From Primulina eburnea (taxonomy: Eukaryota > Streptophyta > Magnoliopsida > Lamiales > Gesneriaceae), in the NCBI RefSeq assembly GCF_022965805.1, contig NC_133104.1, positions 26,780,069 through 26,844,068 on the forward strand: a DNA stretch of 64,000 nucleotides, written 5' to 3'. The position numbers and the translations under genes were made by a program. This document shows, in pieces, positions 10,618 to 22,451 of the stretch. The notes under the pieces are model-generated. The model was not told the DNA's origin. It saw only the letters and a program-made list of their open reading frames with translations, and did no database searches. The number at the start of each line of letters is the position of its first letter. Within the stretch, counting starts at the first letter, position 1.

Positions 10618-12291
10618 TTGATTTTATCTGATAATCTGAGTAGATTATTTGCTTTAGTTTTTAACTTTGATGTTATTTGCTTTGTTATTTTTTTTTATGT
10701 TTATTTAATTTAAAAATAAAAAATAAAAAATTTAATTCAGTCGTTATTTTTATTTTCGTAGTCGTGAATTGTTTTTTTTTAGAGTTGTGGAATTTAGGTG
10801 ATAACCAAACAATGATGAGAGTTGACCCGAAATTCATGCTATTCCTTGATTACGAATCCGAACGCATGCAATCTTTACTTAACTGTTTACACATTGACTC
10901 ACGATTGCTATGATTGTTGATACACACGATGTCGAGAGAGTGTTCATGTGGTTGTGATTTGAAATGAATGAATGGACTCCAAAACCTGCATGTTGATTAC
11001 TTGTTGTTGAGTTGCATGTTCACTAACACCAAAATGATTCAGGCAGTCTTTGATTTATGTTGGGCCTGTTTTTCCTTGAATAATTTGTCGATTGTTAACC
11101 CTTTGAGCCTAAATGAGAATGGGATGTGATTTGTTCTGTTTGAATACCCGAAAACATGATCTGTCTATGTTTGTTGATTGGTTAATTGAAAGTAGTCTAG
11201 AACTTGGCTTGGCACTCTTCGAGGCGAGATACGGGTATTGTGTGACTTAGGGTTGATTTAGGCGATTTTTGGAACGTTTGAGCCTTTCAAGCCTACCCAT
11301 AACATCATATTATGCCCTAGTGTCCCATGTTTGAGCTTAATGAAAATCGAATGGAGTGTGCCAAGGCACACAACAGCCCCCATTCGTATCAATTCTAAAC
11401 TCCTACGTCAACTACCAACTTTTGAGCACATACACTAATGCCTACCGAAAACTGAGAGAAAACGAACATGTGTATCACTACAAAAGTTCTTCTCCCTTGT
11501 GTGCATATAAGAATATCATGAAAAGGTGAAAAGAAAGAAAGAAATGTTTATTAAAAAAAAAGGAGAAGTTGAATAAAGAGGAAAAGAGTATGACATGTGA
11601 TGTAAAACAAAAAAGAGGGCAAAATGATGAAACTGTTGTGGCAAGACAAGTGGAAGTGAAACAAAAGGAAGGAGACGCGTGTTGAAAAATGAATTTGTTT
11701 GTTTTCTCTCACTTTTGACTCCCTACCTTCATTTGAAGCCATTAGCCATAGCCTAACGTTATAAGCTTAAAAGACCTATTAACCGAGTCACACGTACCCA
11801 ATATACTAGTGGAGAAGAGTTTTCAAGGTTAAGCCTATGGACACTTGAAAAATACCGTTGATAGACACAAGATGTGATTGTTTACATGTGCGCATCTCAT
11901 GATATTGGATTTTGTTTGGTTAATTGTTGTCTTCACAATACCACTTTGTTTAGCCAAATGTTACCCTACAAGTCCTGTTGATTTATGAAGGTAAATGTGT
12001 GCTTCAATGATTTTGCTAATTACATGTGTGTCGAGGAGTCCAGAACTTTATGAGATGAACAGCTATGAACTTATCTTGGCATTTGGAGTGGGTAAACGAG
12101 AATAGCAGAACACACACGCACGTGAACTTGAGTAATTTGGCATGTGTTCGATTCAAAATCATGGAAACTGTAATCTCTGAGGCTAGAGGTTATTCTTTTA
12201 TTCCACAATTCTTGTTCGTTTAGTTTAGTTTAGTCTAGTTAATGTTTTATTTATTTTTAGTTTTATTTTTGCTCGGGACTAGCAAAAGTTT

Positions 12292-12303
12292 AAGTTTGGG
12301 GGG
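12292..12303 (+). other. Polypurine tract of element B
   Basis: AAGTTTGGGGGG lies four bases before the TG of the 3' LTR. This is the expected place and type of plus-strand primer for Athila elements. Confidence 0.8.
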
Positions 12304-12306
12304 ATT

Positions 12307-13734
12307 TGATAAGCGCATTTTATGCAATTATATTAGTCCTATATTTCATATAGATTGTTAGTCTTTTCGGGCGGAATTACGCGTTTTTTGTTATTTCTGG
12401 TGCGATTGTAGGAATCTAGGTGTGGATACAACATGTGTGTGAAAACGAGCTAAAATGGCGCCTAGGAGAAGAAGTGTGAGCAATACTCCGAAGGGTGGAA
12501 TGCTGAAAGATCCGCGCACATGCGCGACATATTCCCGCGCACATGTGCACAACTGGCAGAGAGAACGGCGCATATGCGCCCCAAAATCCGCGCATATGCG
12601 CGACCCATACAGAGAGTTGAGCGCATATGCGCCACTCAAGGCGCGCATGTGCACGAGAAAGAACAGATGACAACCCGAGAGCGACGCGCATATGCGCCGC
12701 TTATGGCGCGCAAGAAGAAGATCAGCACCCGAAGCACCCGCACATATGCGCGAGTTTGTGCCGCACGTAAGCGCGCGACGCGAGATTCAGAAATAAAAAG
12801 GGTTCGGCGTGGATCTTAAAAGGGTTCCGAAATATTATTGCACAGCCGTCATACCACTCGAGAGAAAGGAGAAAAAGTGAGAGCGCACGGAGCACGGGAC
12901 GCGAAGAACGGAGATAGAAGACGCTGAATCCGGACACGGAGACGCACTTCCATCTCTCGCCAACACGTTCTTAATTCGGTTTCTTACTTTTACGTTTTTA
13001 ATGATTACAAACAGGTTTTGTATTGATTTAATTACGAGTATGAACTAATTCTATGTTCTAGAGATTGATGTAGTCTTGGTTGAACCTATGTTATTGACTT
13101 TTTAACTTTTCATCTAATTAATTCGTCGTGTTTATTTGTGATTTCTTGTGATTAATGATTTTGGATTACTGGCCATAATTCGATTGATTGAATAATTAAA
13201 ATCTAACACTCGAAAGAGGGGATTGAAATTAGGACAGGAGAAATCACATCGTTAGATATTTATAACGTGCAAAAGACGTATAACTCTGACGAATCCATAA
13301 GAGAACCTTGGTTGCATTTATTACGTGTTGCTATATTTTGAATAGACATATCAAAATCGGTAATAGGTAATACAGTTCTATTTGTCACTCGACAGAGGGA
13401 GTAGAAACATTGCGAGTTCTTGGTTATAAATGCGATGCAATTTAATAACATGTTAGTTAATGCCGATTTAGCATAGGGGAAGCCAGACGAAATCATATCT
13501 CTAGATTTATTTCTTCAGTGAATTCTATACTGCGTGCTAGAATTACAGTAATTGCTATTTTATTTGAATTGATTACAAACCAACCATTCGATTTGTCTAA
13601 ATAAAGTTGAGCTATGTCAATTATGGTAATTAATATACAAACTTTGAATAATTACTCCTCGTGGGATCGATATCTGTACTCATACAGTACTAAAACTTGA
13701 CACCGTATATTTGCGGTAGTGAAAACACACAACA
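12307..13734 (+). repeat. 3' LTR of element B (1428 bp)
   Basis: Starts TGATAAGCGC and ends CACACAACA, followed by ATACA (13735-13739), the right-hand target duplication. It is closely similar to 1660-3097. The 10-bp length difference falls inside the palindrome array, where the sequence around 12705-12715 lacks the core of one unit. Confidence 0.93.
12514..12776. repeat. GCGCATATGCGC-type palindrome array in 3' LTR of B
   Basis: Counterpart of 1867-2137. Units follow the same order and spacing up to the seventh; the eighth has lost ten bases (GGCGCGCAAGAAG instead of a full palindrome). Some CG steps differ, for example ATGTGCAC for ATACGCAC and CGCACGTAAGCGC for CGCGCTTATGCGC. Confidence 0.85.
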
Positions 13735-16700
13735 ATACACAGTTACTTTCGACAGAACAAGGTATGAATGAAATTTGTCGAAAGCAAATACTATAGCAAG
13801 TAATTCCTTTTCAGTAGTAGCGTAATTCAATTGAGCATAATTTAAAGTCTTACTTGCATAGTAGATGGTATGAAATACCTTGTTCTTCCTTTGACCCAGC
13901 ACCACACCAACAGCTGTATCACTAGCATCGCACATCACCTCAAACGGTAACTCCCAATCAGGGACAGTCAGAACAGGTGATGTCACAAAGCTTTCCTTGA
14001 GTATCTCGACTGCATGCAGACAAGTATAATCAAAATTAAATTCAACATCTTTCATCAACAAAGAGGATAAAGGTTTGGCAATTTTAGAAAAATCTTTAAT
14101 AAAACTCCTATAAAAACCAGCATGCCCTAGGAAACTTCTAACTCCTTTTATTGATGAAGGTGGTGGTAGGTTTTTGATTACTTCCACCTTGCCTTGTCGA
14201 CCTCAATCCCATTCTCTGATACCTTGTGTCCTAACACAATCCCCTCTTGAACCATAAAATGACACTTCTCCCAATTTAACACCAAATTGCTCTCTTCACA
14301 TCTAATTAACACCAAGTTCAAATTCTCTAAACATTCATTAAATGAGGAGCCAAAAATAGAGAAATCATCCATAAAAATTTCAAGGAAATTTTCAATCATG
14401 TCATGAAAGATAGCGGTCATGCATCTTTGAAATGTTGCAGGTGCATTGCATAAACCAAAGGGCATACGCCTAAACGCAAAAGTACCATAAGGGCAAGTGA
14501 AAGTAGTTTTCTCTTGGTCCTCAGGTGCAATTGTGATTTGATTGTATCCCGAATATCCATCTAAAAAGCATTAAAATTCATGACCTGCTAATCGTTCAAT
14601 CATTTGATCGATAAATGGCAAGGGAAAGTGATCTTTACGGGTTGCATCATTCAATTTCCTATAATCTATGCACACACGCCAACCCATAACAGTTCTAGCG
14701 GGAATCAACTCATTTTTTTCATTAGTAATAACAGTAATCCCACCCTTTTTAGGCACACATTGTACAGGACTTACCCACGCACTATCAGAGATAGGATAGA
14801 TAATACCTGCATCCAGAAGTTTAATTGTTTCAGCTTTTACTACCTCTTGCATCTTTGGATTGAGTCTCCTTTGTGGTTGTGCTAGAGGTGAGTATTTATC
14901 TTCCATCAGAATTTTGTGCATGCAGATCGAAGGACTTATCCCTTTTATGTCCGAAACCTTCCAAGCGAATGCTCCTTTATGCTCCTTAAGGACTCCCAAG
15001 AGCTTACTCTCCATATCATCTGTCAAAGAAGAGGAGATAATAACAGGCAATTTAGTATTTTCTCCTAAATATACGTACTTGAGATGTGGAGGTAGTGGTT
15101 TGAGCTCCAAAGTAGGTGGCTCCTCTAGGCTTGACTTTTGAGGCATTAAATCTCTGTCACCCAATTCCTCTAGTCTAAGCCTCACTTGCTTTCTCCAAGG
15201 TGGAATGGCATTCAAGTGAGCTACCATCTCCATATTTTCCTCGTCTAGCTCGTCCTCCGGCTTTTCAGAAGTGAGAGTGGCCTCCAATGGTTCTTTCAAT
15301 CCATCCTACATAAAATCACAAACGAGAGAATCCAAGACATCAATACGAAAACAACTATCATTGTGCATTGTGTGCTTGAGAGTATTGAAGACATCAAAAA
15401 TAATTTCTTCTTCTCCAACAATCAGTCTCAGTTTCCCCTCTTCAACATCAATCAGTGCTTTCCCTGTAGCCAGAAATGGTCTCCCTAGGATTAAAGGCAT
15501 CTCTAAATCTTCCTCCATGTCAAGTACCACAAAATCTGCAGGAAAAATAAACTTATCCACTTTCACCAAAACATCTTCGATAATCCCACGTGGATACTTG
15601 ACAGATCTGTCAGCCAGCTGCAACGACATCCTAGTTGGCTTGGGTTCACCTAATCCCAGTCTCCTAAACACAGAAAAAGGCATCAGATTAATACTCGCAC
15701 CAAGATCACATAGAGCTTTATGAAAATTAATGTCACCAATAATGCAAGGTATAGAGAAACTCCCTGGATCTTTTTGCTTAGGAGGCATTTTGTTTTGACC
15801 TAAAGCGGAGCAATTTTCAGTCAAATTCACCGTCATATGATCTTCTAGCTTCCGCTTATTTGCTAAGATATCTTTCAAGAATTTTGCATAACTTGGCATA
15901 TTCAATAAAGCATCAGCAAAAGGAATGTTAATATGCAATTTTTTAAATATCTAAAGAAATTTACCAAATTGTTCATTTAATTTAGCTTTCTTCATTGCTG
16001 CAGGAAAAGGTCGAGGGATAAAAATTTTATTCTGTGCAATAGGTGTAGATCTAGATTTTGAAGACTTACCTCCTCGATTTTCCACCTCATCCTCACTATG
16101 CTTGGTCTTTTCCTCATTAGACTCGAGTTCTTTTCCACTACGCAATTTCTCAGCCTTCACATGTTCTCTTGGGTTAGTTTCCGTGTTGCTTGGCAAAGCT
16201 CCTTGCTCCCTATTAGCAATCAACTTAGCCAATTGTCCAATTTGATTCTCTAACCCCTTTATGGATGCATCTTGGTTCTGAAATCTCGTCTCTGTTGCAG
16301 AAATAAATTTAGTCATCATTTGCTCTAAATTGGACTTCTCCTCCCGAGGCGGTTCTGGCTTGAATCCTTGGTGCATCCCATATGGTGGACCTCTTTGTTG
16401 GCAATTTTGGTTGTTTTGACCTCCCCATGAAAATTTTGGGTGATTCCTCCATCCCGGATTATATGTGTTCGAATAAGGGTCATTTCTAGGACGGTTCTGG
16501 AATCCCACTTGTTTTACCGGTGCTCCCTCATGCACATAGAATGGATTGCCATCTTGGCAATCCTGCACGTCATGCTCACCCCCACACTTATCACAGAAAA
16601 TTTCTTGCAGACGCATAGCCTACCCACTCATGCTCATCCCATCAATCTTTCTATTCAAAGCCTCTAACTGTGCTGAAACCGCCGACAAATCATTAACTTG

Positions 16701-17534
16701 ATTAACTCCAGCACCTCGTCTCTGCCTATCAGACTGAGGATGATAGCTACTAGCAGCCATCTCCTCCAATAACTCATATCCTTCCTCAGCCGTTTTTCTC
16801 AGTAAGTTACCACAGGCAGCAGCATCTATCATAGTACGGTTAGGAGTAAGCAGACCGTAGTAGAAAGTTTGAACAACTAACCCAAGAGGCAGCTCATGGT
16901 GTGGACATCTCCTCAACAAGTCCTTGTAGAGCTCCCATGCCTCGTAAAGTGACTCTTGCTCATATTGAGCAAAAGTAGTAATGTCGGCTCTAAGCTGCAT
17001 AGTTTTCGACGAAGGAAAGTACTTGATCAGGAATGCCTTTGCCATAACCTCCCATGTAGTAATAGACCCTACAGGCAAACAGTTTAACCACGACTTAGCT
17101 TTATCTCTCAGTGAAAATGGAAATAAACGCAAACGAACAGCATCATCAGACACGCCATTAAACTTAAAAGTATCACAAATTTCAAGAAAGTCAGCTATAT
17201 GGGAATTAGGGTCATCAAGTGCACTTCCCCCAAATTGGACAGTGTTCTGAATCATCTGAATGATAGCTGGCTTGATCTCAAACTGATTAGCTCAGATGAC
17301 TGGTCTTACGATGCTTGGACGTGCTCCATCAAGAGACGGCTGTGCATAATCCATCATCGGTATACGCCTTGGCTCCTCTCTGTGTTGATCGTCTTCCATT
17401 CTTTCCTTTGCTCTTTGCTGTTGTAGTCGACGTCTAGATGTGCGTTCAATCTCGGGGTCAAAAGGCTCAAGCTTAAACTCGAGTGATCTTCGCATGCACC
17501 ACAAGAAAAATCTGCAACACAATGAGAGTATCAA
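13735..17534 (-). pseudogene. Element A gag, protease, reverse transcriptase and start of RNase H
   Basis: Minus-strand Athila gag-pol, broken by stops near 17290, 16618, 15950, 15305 and 14570 and by a frameshift near 14185. In order: gag N-terminus with FDPEIERTSRRR (17450), gag core with FPFSLRDKAKSWL (about 17110), a zinc knuckle CDKCGGEHDVQDC (about 16580), protease with CDLGASINLMPFS (about 15700), RT with VCIDYRKLND (about 14660), MPFGLCNAPATFQRC and FMDDFSIFG (about 14370), and RNase H beginning (EVMCDASDTAVGVVLGQ). It ends at KVTVY, where B is inserted; the gene resumes at 1659. Unlike B it keeps the zinc knuckle. Not functional. Confidence 0.9.
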
Positions 17535-17597
17535 ATAACAATAAAATAAATAATACTAGAGAATTTAAATGAAAAATAAAAAATTGTGAATCAACAG

Positions 17598-17615
17598 TCC
17601 CCGGCAACGGCGCCA
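17598..17615 (-). other. Primer binding site of element A, tRNA-Asp type
   Basis: The minus strand reads TGGCGCCGTTGCCGGGGA, a perfect complement to the 3' end of plant tRNA-Asp, six bases inside the LTR. It fixes the orientation and family of element A. Confidence 0.9.
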
Positions 17616-17621
17616 AAAACT

Positions 17622-18299
17622 TGATCGAGCAAACTTGCACAGTGAATAGTCCCAAAATTTATTTTATAAATGAAAGCTCGATTTAAATATCGCAAGTACA
17701 CGATAGTCAAGTTATAATAAACGTAAGTGAATACGAATATCGTTCCACAAGGACTGCGTTACACTATTTTTTTATTTTCAAGTAAAATTTCTTTAGCAAC
17801 GATAAAATGAGTTGATGATTAAACTAACGTAAATTAAACAACTAAAATAATTAAAATGCAAAGAAAATGTATTCAAGAAAGCAATGATTAATTTGGATTA
17901 AATCAATTGAGAAATGAATTTGTTGGGAATTAGCAGTTCACCTACCACTCGTGTTTAAATAATTACACTCGACTTTTACTCGTGCATTCGACGGAATTCC
18001 CTAGACTAATTAATATACTCTGTCGAGCTATATTAATACTAATCATAAACATGCAGTACTCAAGTGTCCTCAATTATTTAACAGTTCAAGATTGCATTAC
18101 ATTCTATGGAATCCACTAGCTTTCATCCGGGTAAACTATCACTATTGACACGTACCCAATTCCGTATATCTACTAAAATTGTAAATCCGTGGTTTATACT
18201 ATTTGATCCTATTGTTAATTGTTCTAGCGAAATCATCAACAACATGAAATAATCAAAGGAAGTTAGTTAGGCTTCGATTGAAACAAGAAAGAACAATAG
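17622..18299 (-). repeat. 5' LTR of element A, inner part (split by C)
   Basis: Minus-strand LTR end; the plus strand starts TGATCGAGC next to the primer site. The LTR is interrupted at 18299 by element C, whose target duplication AATAG is 18295-18299 and 27072-27076, and resumes at 27077. The combined LTR is about 1.41 kb, similar to that of B. Confidence 0.85.
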
Positions 18300-18408
18300 T
18301 GTAAGGTCCGAGATTTATTAGTATTCATTAATATAAGACTCGGAAGATATGAGAATGCATGACGTGCAAGGAAAGGAGAAAAGACATGAGAAATTAGAAG
18401 ATTGCAAG

Positions 18409-18712
18409 ACCGCACCCGCGCCCAAAACAGGAGTGCACCCGCGGTCATGCAATTAGGGATTTTAGCAAGAAAAGCCGAAGCCATACCGCACCCGCGGTGC
18501 AATCCAGACCGCACCCGTGGTGCATGGACAGTAAGTTGGCAAATTTTATTCGTAGCATCACCGCACCCACGGTGTAGAACGACCGCACTCGCGGTGACAA
18601 GACCGCACCCGCGGTGCTGAGGAGACCGCACCCGCGGTCGTCAATGTTGGAAAATAAAAACCATGCCGAAGCATGAGCGCACCCGCGGTCTGGACATGAG
18701 TGCACCTGCGGT
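18409..18712. repeat. Array of ten ACCGCACCCGCGGT dyads in 5' LTR C
   Basis: Each unit is an inverted repeat ACCGC/GCGGT around ACCC. Centres are near 18415.5, 18438.5, 18491.5, 18514.5, 18566.5, 18588.5, 18608.5, 18631.5, 18682.5 and 18705.5. Spacings are 23, 53, 23, 52, 22, 20, 23, 51 and 23 bp. The motif is unrelated to the GCGCATATGCGC of B, E, F and G, but the spacing pattern is the same. Confidence 0.9.
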
Positions 18713-18758
18713 GCTGCATGCGAGAAATCCACCATCTTTTCTTGTTGTGACACATGGC

Positions 18759-18762
18759 ATAT

Positions 18763-18806
<44 letters not shown>
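18759..18806. repeat. (AT)n microsatellite in LTR C, TATA-like
   Basis: An alternating AT tract just downstream of the dyad array in the 5' LTR, reduced to a short TATATATATAT in the 3' LTR (about 25596-25608). Its place between array and transcribed region suggests it supplies the TATA element. Length differs between the two LTRs through ordinary slippage. Confidence 0.75.
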
Positions 18807-18809
<3 letters not shown>

Positions 18810-20275
18810 GTGCATGACTCAGCCATTTTCTCATTACAGCAGCTGAGAACCGAGCTTCCTCCAAGAATTCCTCAAATTTCTTCAAGAGTTTGGGGTAAGA
18901 TTTCTTAAGATTTAGCCATCCGATTTTTATTCCGAATAGAGAATCTTGTTCCTTGCTTCAAGGGCTACAAGGGGATGTAAGTTTCACTCAGTTTCTACAT
19001 GATTTGAGATATTGATATTGAGGAAACTGTATTATGCTTGTTGATATATGTTCTTGACATATTGAGCATTGTAGAATTTCAATCGGATTGAGTTTCGGAT
19101 GTCGAATGAATAGGTTTCGATTTCCAGCATGTATTATATGGGAATTATACAGATTTCAGGATATATATGTATGTTCCGATACGAGTATGAATTGATAGCA
19201 CTTAATAAGGTTGTTGTTGAGATATCGATATCAAGAAACTACGCCGTTATGCCGTCGATGGTTACTGAGATTGAATGTGAATTGTATATGAGTTGCTTTG
19301 AGTTGTATATTGATAGAAGGCATCTCTACATTGCCATTTCAGATTCATCATACCGCACTTTGACATCGAGACCTCGACATCAATAAAGGTTTAGCAACGA
19401 AAGGTATAATGCATGTTTTGTTTGGGGAGATACAACTCAAATGAGATCACATTTGAGTTTCCCAACCAAAATCACATACTAGATTTATTGATTATATTGT
19501 AATATGATTGTGATTTGTTTATAGACTTGTATTCAAATCTTTTGAGATGATTATGCTTTGTTTACACATTGTTATTCATTGCATTTAAGATAGGGAGTCT
19601 TGACAGAACAGTCAAACTTCTAGATGTTCGGTGATATCACAGCTTAGGGGAAGATCGTTCTCCTATTGTAGATGTGGATACAGATCAGGCCGAAGTGTAG
19701 GAATAAGACGTACCGTCACCCCGATTGGGAGGGTAGGTGATATATCGTCTTATTCACACCGGGATCCCTAGAGTTATAGTCGAGTCAAGTCTAGACATGA
19801 TTTGATTCGCATTGCATGTTTATATGAATGTCATTCATAATAGCATGTTTCATGTTTGTGATTGATTATATGCATGTATACATGTTTATACTGGGATTTG
19901 TTCTCACCGGAGTTTCCGGCTGTTTTTATGTCTGTATGTGTGCATAACAACATGTGGGGCAGGATCTGGGTCAAGACAGAGATGAGAGATGGACATAGCG
20001 TGGTGATCACGGGCATGGCAGATGACTAGTAGCTGTATTTAGACTTGGACTACTTGTACTTTGGTATTATGTATTAAACACTAGTTTTTAAAGATGTTGT
20101 AGAACAAATCTTGTTTATTACATTGTACATTGTGTATGTTGTAAATTAATAAAGAAAGATTATGCTTAGTAATAACATTTGATTTAATGTTAAAAAGCGA
20201 AAATTTGACCCACATTTTCTAATAGATCCATGTAATCCCAAAGAAAAGAATTATAGCCCGGGTCCCCACAACAGG

Positions 20276-20289
20276 TGGTATCAGAGCCA
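20276..20289 (+). other. Primer binding site of element C, tRNA-iMet type
   Basis: TGGTATCAGAGCCA lies five bases after the LTR end. TGGTATCAGAGC is complementary to the 3' end of initiator tRNA-Met, the usual primer of these chromoviruses. Confidence 0.88.
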
Positions 20290-20526
20290 TAGGTCCTTTA
20301 GAGTAAGATAAGATAGAATGAGCGGGGTAGATCGAGTCATCTTCCTTGCTTTATGATGTGATAGCATGCTTTATTGTTTTTCTTATTACATGTTGTGTGT
20401 TATCTGATGTGATTATGGCATGTAATTGACTGAATCAGAACCGATTCTGGATCAGAGGTAAATGATCAGAGGAGGGCTGAGACAGTTTGTATAGCTTGTA
20501 CACTAACTTGTTTGAATATCAGATAC

Positions 20527-21606
20527 ATGCCTCCTAGAAGAGCAGCCGTACCTGTGCGACCCACAACACCAGAACAAGGTAGCACATCCGGGGATCCAAT
20601 GGATGTTACTGCTACACCCATGGAGACTCTGTTAAACCGATTCCAGTCCTTCAGACAACCTACCTTAAAAGGTACAGAAAACGCAATCGAATGCGAAAGC
20701 TGGTTGGAGGATATTGAGATGTTATTCGAGTCTCTAGAATACAGTGATGAGAAAAGAGTGAAACTCATTGGCCATCAATTGCAAGACGTAGCTAAGAATT
20801 GGTGGTTGAACATCAAAAGAGCATTCGAGCAGCGTGGCACGGAGATTACATGGAAAGTGTTCAAGACAGAGTTTTATCAGCGATTCTTTCCTGTATCCTA
20901 CCGTAAAGATAAAGGCGCTGAATTTGCAAACCTGAGGCAAGGGCAATTGAACATTGAAGAGTACGTCGCTAAATTTTCTTCCTTGCTTCGCTTTGCACCT
21001 CATGTGTCAAGTAGTGATGAGGCCGTAGCAGATCAGTTTATAAACGGCTTAAACCCCGATATCTTTACCTTGGTAAATACTGGGAGACCCAACAATTTCG
21101 CCGATGCATTGAACCGTGCCAAAGGAGCAGAAGCAGGATTGCTTAGACGACAGAGTGTTCCGTATGTTGCCCCGAGTCCGAGACCGCCACAACCTCCAGT
21201 GCAACCTCCCCCTAGATTCGATAGTGGCGGTAGTAGCAGCGGGCGGAAAGATCAGTTGAAAGTGAAAGGAAAGCAGTTTAATTGACCCGGGAGCAGTTCG
21301 TCGAGCTCCAATGGATCGAGACAGAGTGGTTTTGATCAGAGTGCAAGGTATACAGGAGTTTACTGCAATTCTTGTGGGGGTAGACATGCGACTGAACAAT
21401 TCCAGGGAGTGACAGGGAGATGCAACATATGTAGGCAACAAGGACATTTTTCCAAAGTCTGTCCTCAGAGGAGTGGTGTACCGAGATTTCAGGGTGCAGG
21501 GTCATCTGCATCAGTGACTCAGCCTGAGAGGCAAGCTTCATCGGTTCACTCCTTTCAGCCGCCACCAACACAGACGCAGCCAGAGCCAGAGGTAGCCAGA
21601 CTGTGA
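20527..21606 (+). pseudogene. Element C gag
   Basis: Starts ATG at 20527 (MPPRRAAVPVRP). The capsid-like core includes CESWLEDIEMLFESLEY, AKNWWLNIKRAFEQRG and [18 protein letters not shown], about 20690-20920. A TGA at 21283-21285 interrupts the frame (KQFN then stop), where the close relative in E reads KQFKKSG. After it the same frame continues to a CCHC zinc knuckle CNICRQQGHFSKVC (about 21424-21465) and a stop at 21604-21606. Pol follows in another frame, so a frameshift separates gag from protease. The homologous E copy is shifted in the same area. Confidence 0.9.
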
Positions 21607-22451
21607 TTCAACCTCCTCGACAACAGGCTCAAGTATTTGCATTGACGGAAGAGCAAGCACAAGATGCACCAGACGATGTCATTGCAGGTAACTGTTATCT
21701 TTGCGGTTATCCTGCTTATATATTGATAGATACAGGTGCATCGCATACATTCATCTCAGAACGATTCGCGTTACTGCATTCCTTGCCTGTTGAATCTTTG
21801 TTGGATGTAGTGTCTATTAATTCTCCGTTGGGAAGTGGTTTGATATCTGTAACTACGGTTAGACATTGCATTTTACAGTTTGAGGGTCATGAAATTGATC
21901 TAGATTGCATAGTACTTGGGCTAGCTTATTTTGATTGCATTGTTGGGATTGACATGTTAACAAAGTACAGAGCCACCGTGGATTGTTTCCACAAGATTGT
22001 CAGATTCAGACCAGAAATGACAGAAGAGTGGAAATTCTACGGTAAGGGCTCCAGATCTCGGATTCCCTTGATTTCGGCTTTGACTATGAATAAGTTGTTG
22101 CAGAAAGGAGCAGATGGGTTCCTTGTGTATGCTGTAGATGTACAGAAATCGAGTCCGGCATTGGCAGACTTGTCAATAGTACGAGAATTTGCAGATGTGT
22201 TCCAAGATGAAATCCCCGGGTTACCACCAGTTCGAGAGGTATATTTTAGCATATATCTTATGCCAGGTACTGTTCCTATATCTCGAGTTCCGTATAGGAT
22301 GGCGCTTGTTGAACTGAAAGAACTGAAGGCACAATTGGAAGATCTTCTAGCCAAGGGATATATCCAACCTAGTGTATCTCCTTGGGGCGCACCAGTGCTC
22401 TTTGTGCGAAAGAAAGATGGATCGATGCGATTGTGTATAGACTATCGGTAA
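21603..22451 (+). CDS. Element C protease and start of reverse transcriptase
   Basis: Open frame with the protease active site [15 protein letters not shown] (about 21724-21770), the linker and the start of RT ([24 protein letters not shown]). It has no clear ATG of its own and would be reached from gag by fusion. It ends in TAA at 22449-22451, where relatives read [15 protein letters not shown] has become TAA. The frame continues unchanged in the next ORF. Confidence 0.88.
   Translation: MIQPPRQQAQVFALTEEQAQDAPDDVIAGNCYLCGYPAYILIDTGASHTFISERFALLHSLPVESLLDVVSINSPLGSGLISVTTVRHCILQFEGHEIDLDCIVLGLAYFDCIVGIDMLTKYRATVDCFHKIVRFRPEMTEEWKFYGKGSRSRIPLISALTMNKLLQKGADGFLVYAVDVQKSSPALADLSIVREFADVFQDEIPGLPPVREVYFSIYLMPGTVPISRVPYRMALVELKELKAQLEDLLAKGYIQPSVSPWGAPVLFVRKKDGSMRLCIDYR

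Larger units (their letters stand above)
10538..12306 (+). other. Non-coding 3' region of element B
   Basis: About 1.77 kb without a credible gene. It begins with an AAGTTTGGGGGG tract (10606-10617) and ends with an identical one before the LTR (12292-12303). Between them are AT-rich sequence and purine-rich stretches (11520-11640). Long non-coding 3' regions are usual in Athila elements. I found no repeat or structure of note apart from the two tracts. Confidence 0.7.
1660..13734 (+). mobile_element. Near-complete Athila-type element B with extra 3' ORF
   Basis: 12.1-kb element: LTR 1660-3097, tRNA-Asp primer site 3104-3121, gag-pol 3239-8503 with one stop codon, a palindrome array and promoter-like region 8712-9000, an extra ORF 9374-10537, a 1.7-kb non-coding stretch, a polypurine tract 12292-12303 and LTR 12307-13734. 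The Athila assignment rests on the CDLGAS protease, the tRNA-Asp primer site and the extra ORF downstream of pol. The two LTRs look very similar and the target duplication is perfect, so the insertion is recent. It lies inside the RNase H region of element A. Confidence 0.93.
18300..20270 (+). repeat. 5' LTR of element C (1971 bp)
   Basis: TG at 18300, ends CCCCACA at 20270. U3 holds the ACCGCACCCGCGGT array (18409-18712), then an (AT)n run at about 18759-18806, then a likely start region. It is 59 bp longer than the 3' LTR: 23 bp is one array unit and most of the rest is the longer (AT)n run. Confidence 0.93.

Noticed and set aside
18409..18712. CRISPR-like array of short regularly spaced repeats
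   Set aside because: Units are 12-14 bp dyads with two alternating spacings, sit inside plant retrotransposon LTRs and have no cas genes; nothing indicates a CRISPR system.
18445..18885. Minus-strand ORF of 146 codons across the LTR C dyads and AT run
   Set aside because: Low-complexity translation of the array and the (AT)n tract (IYIYIY), not a gene.
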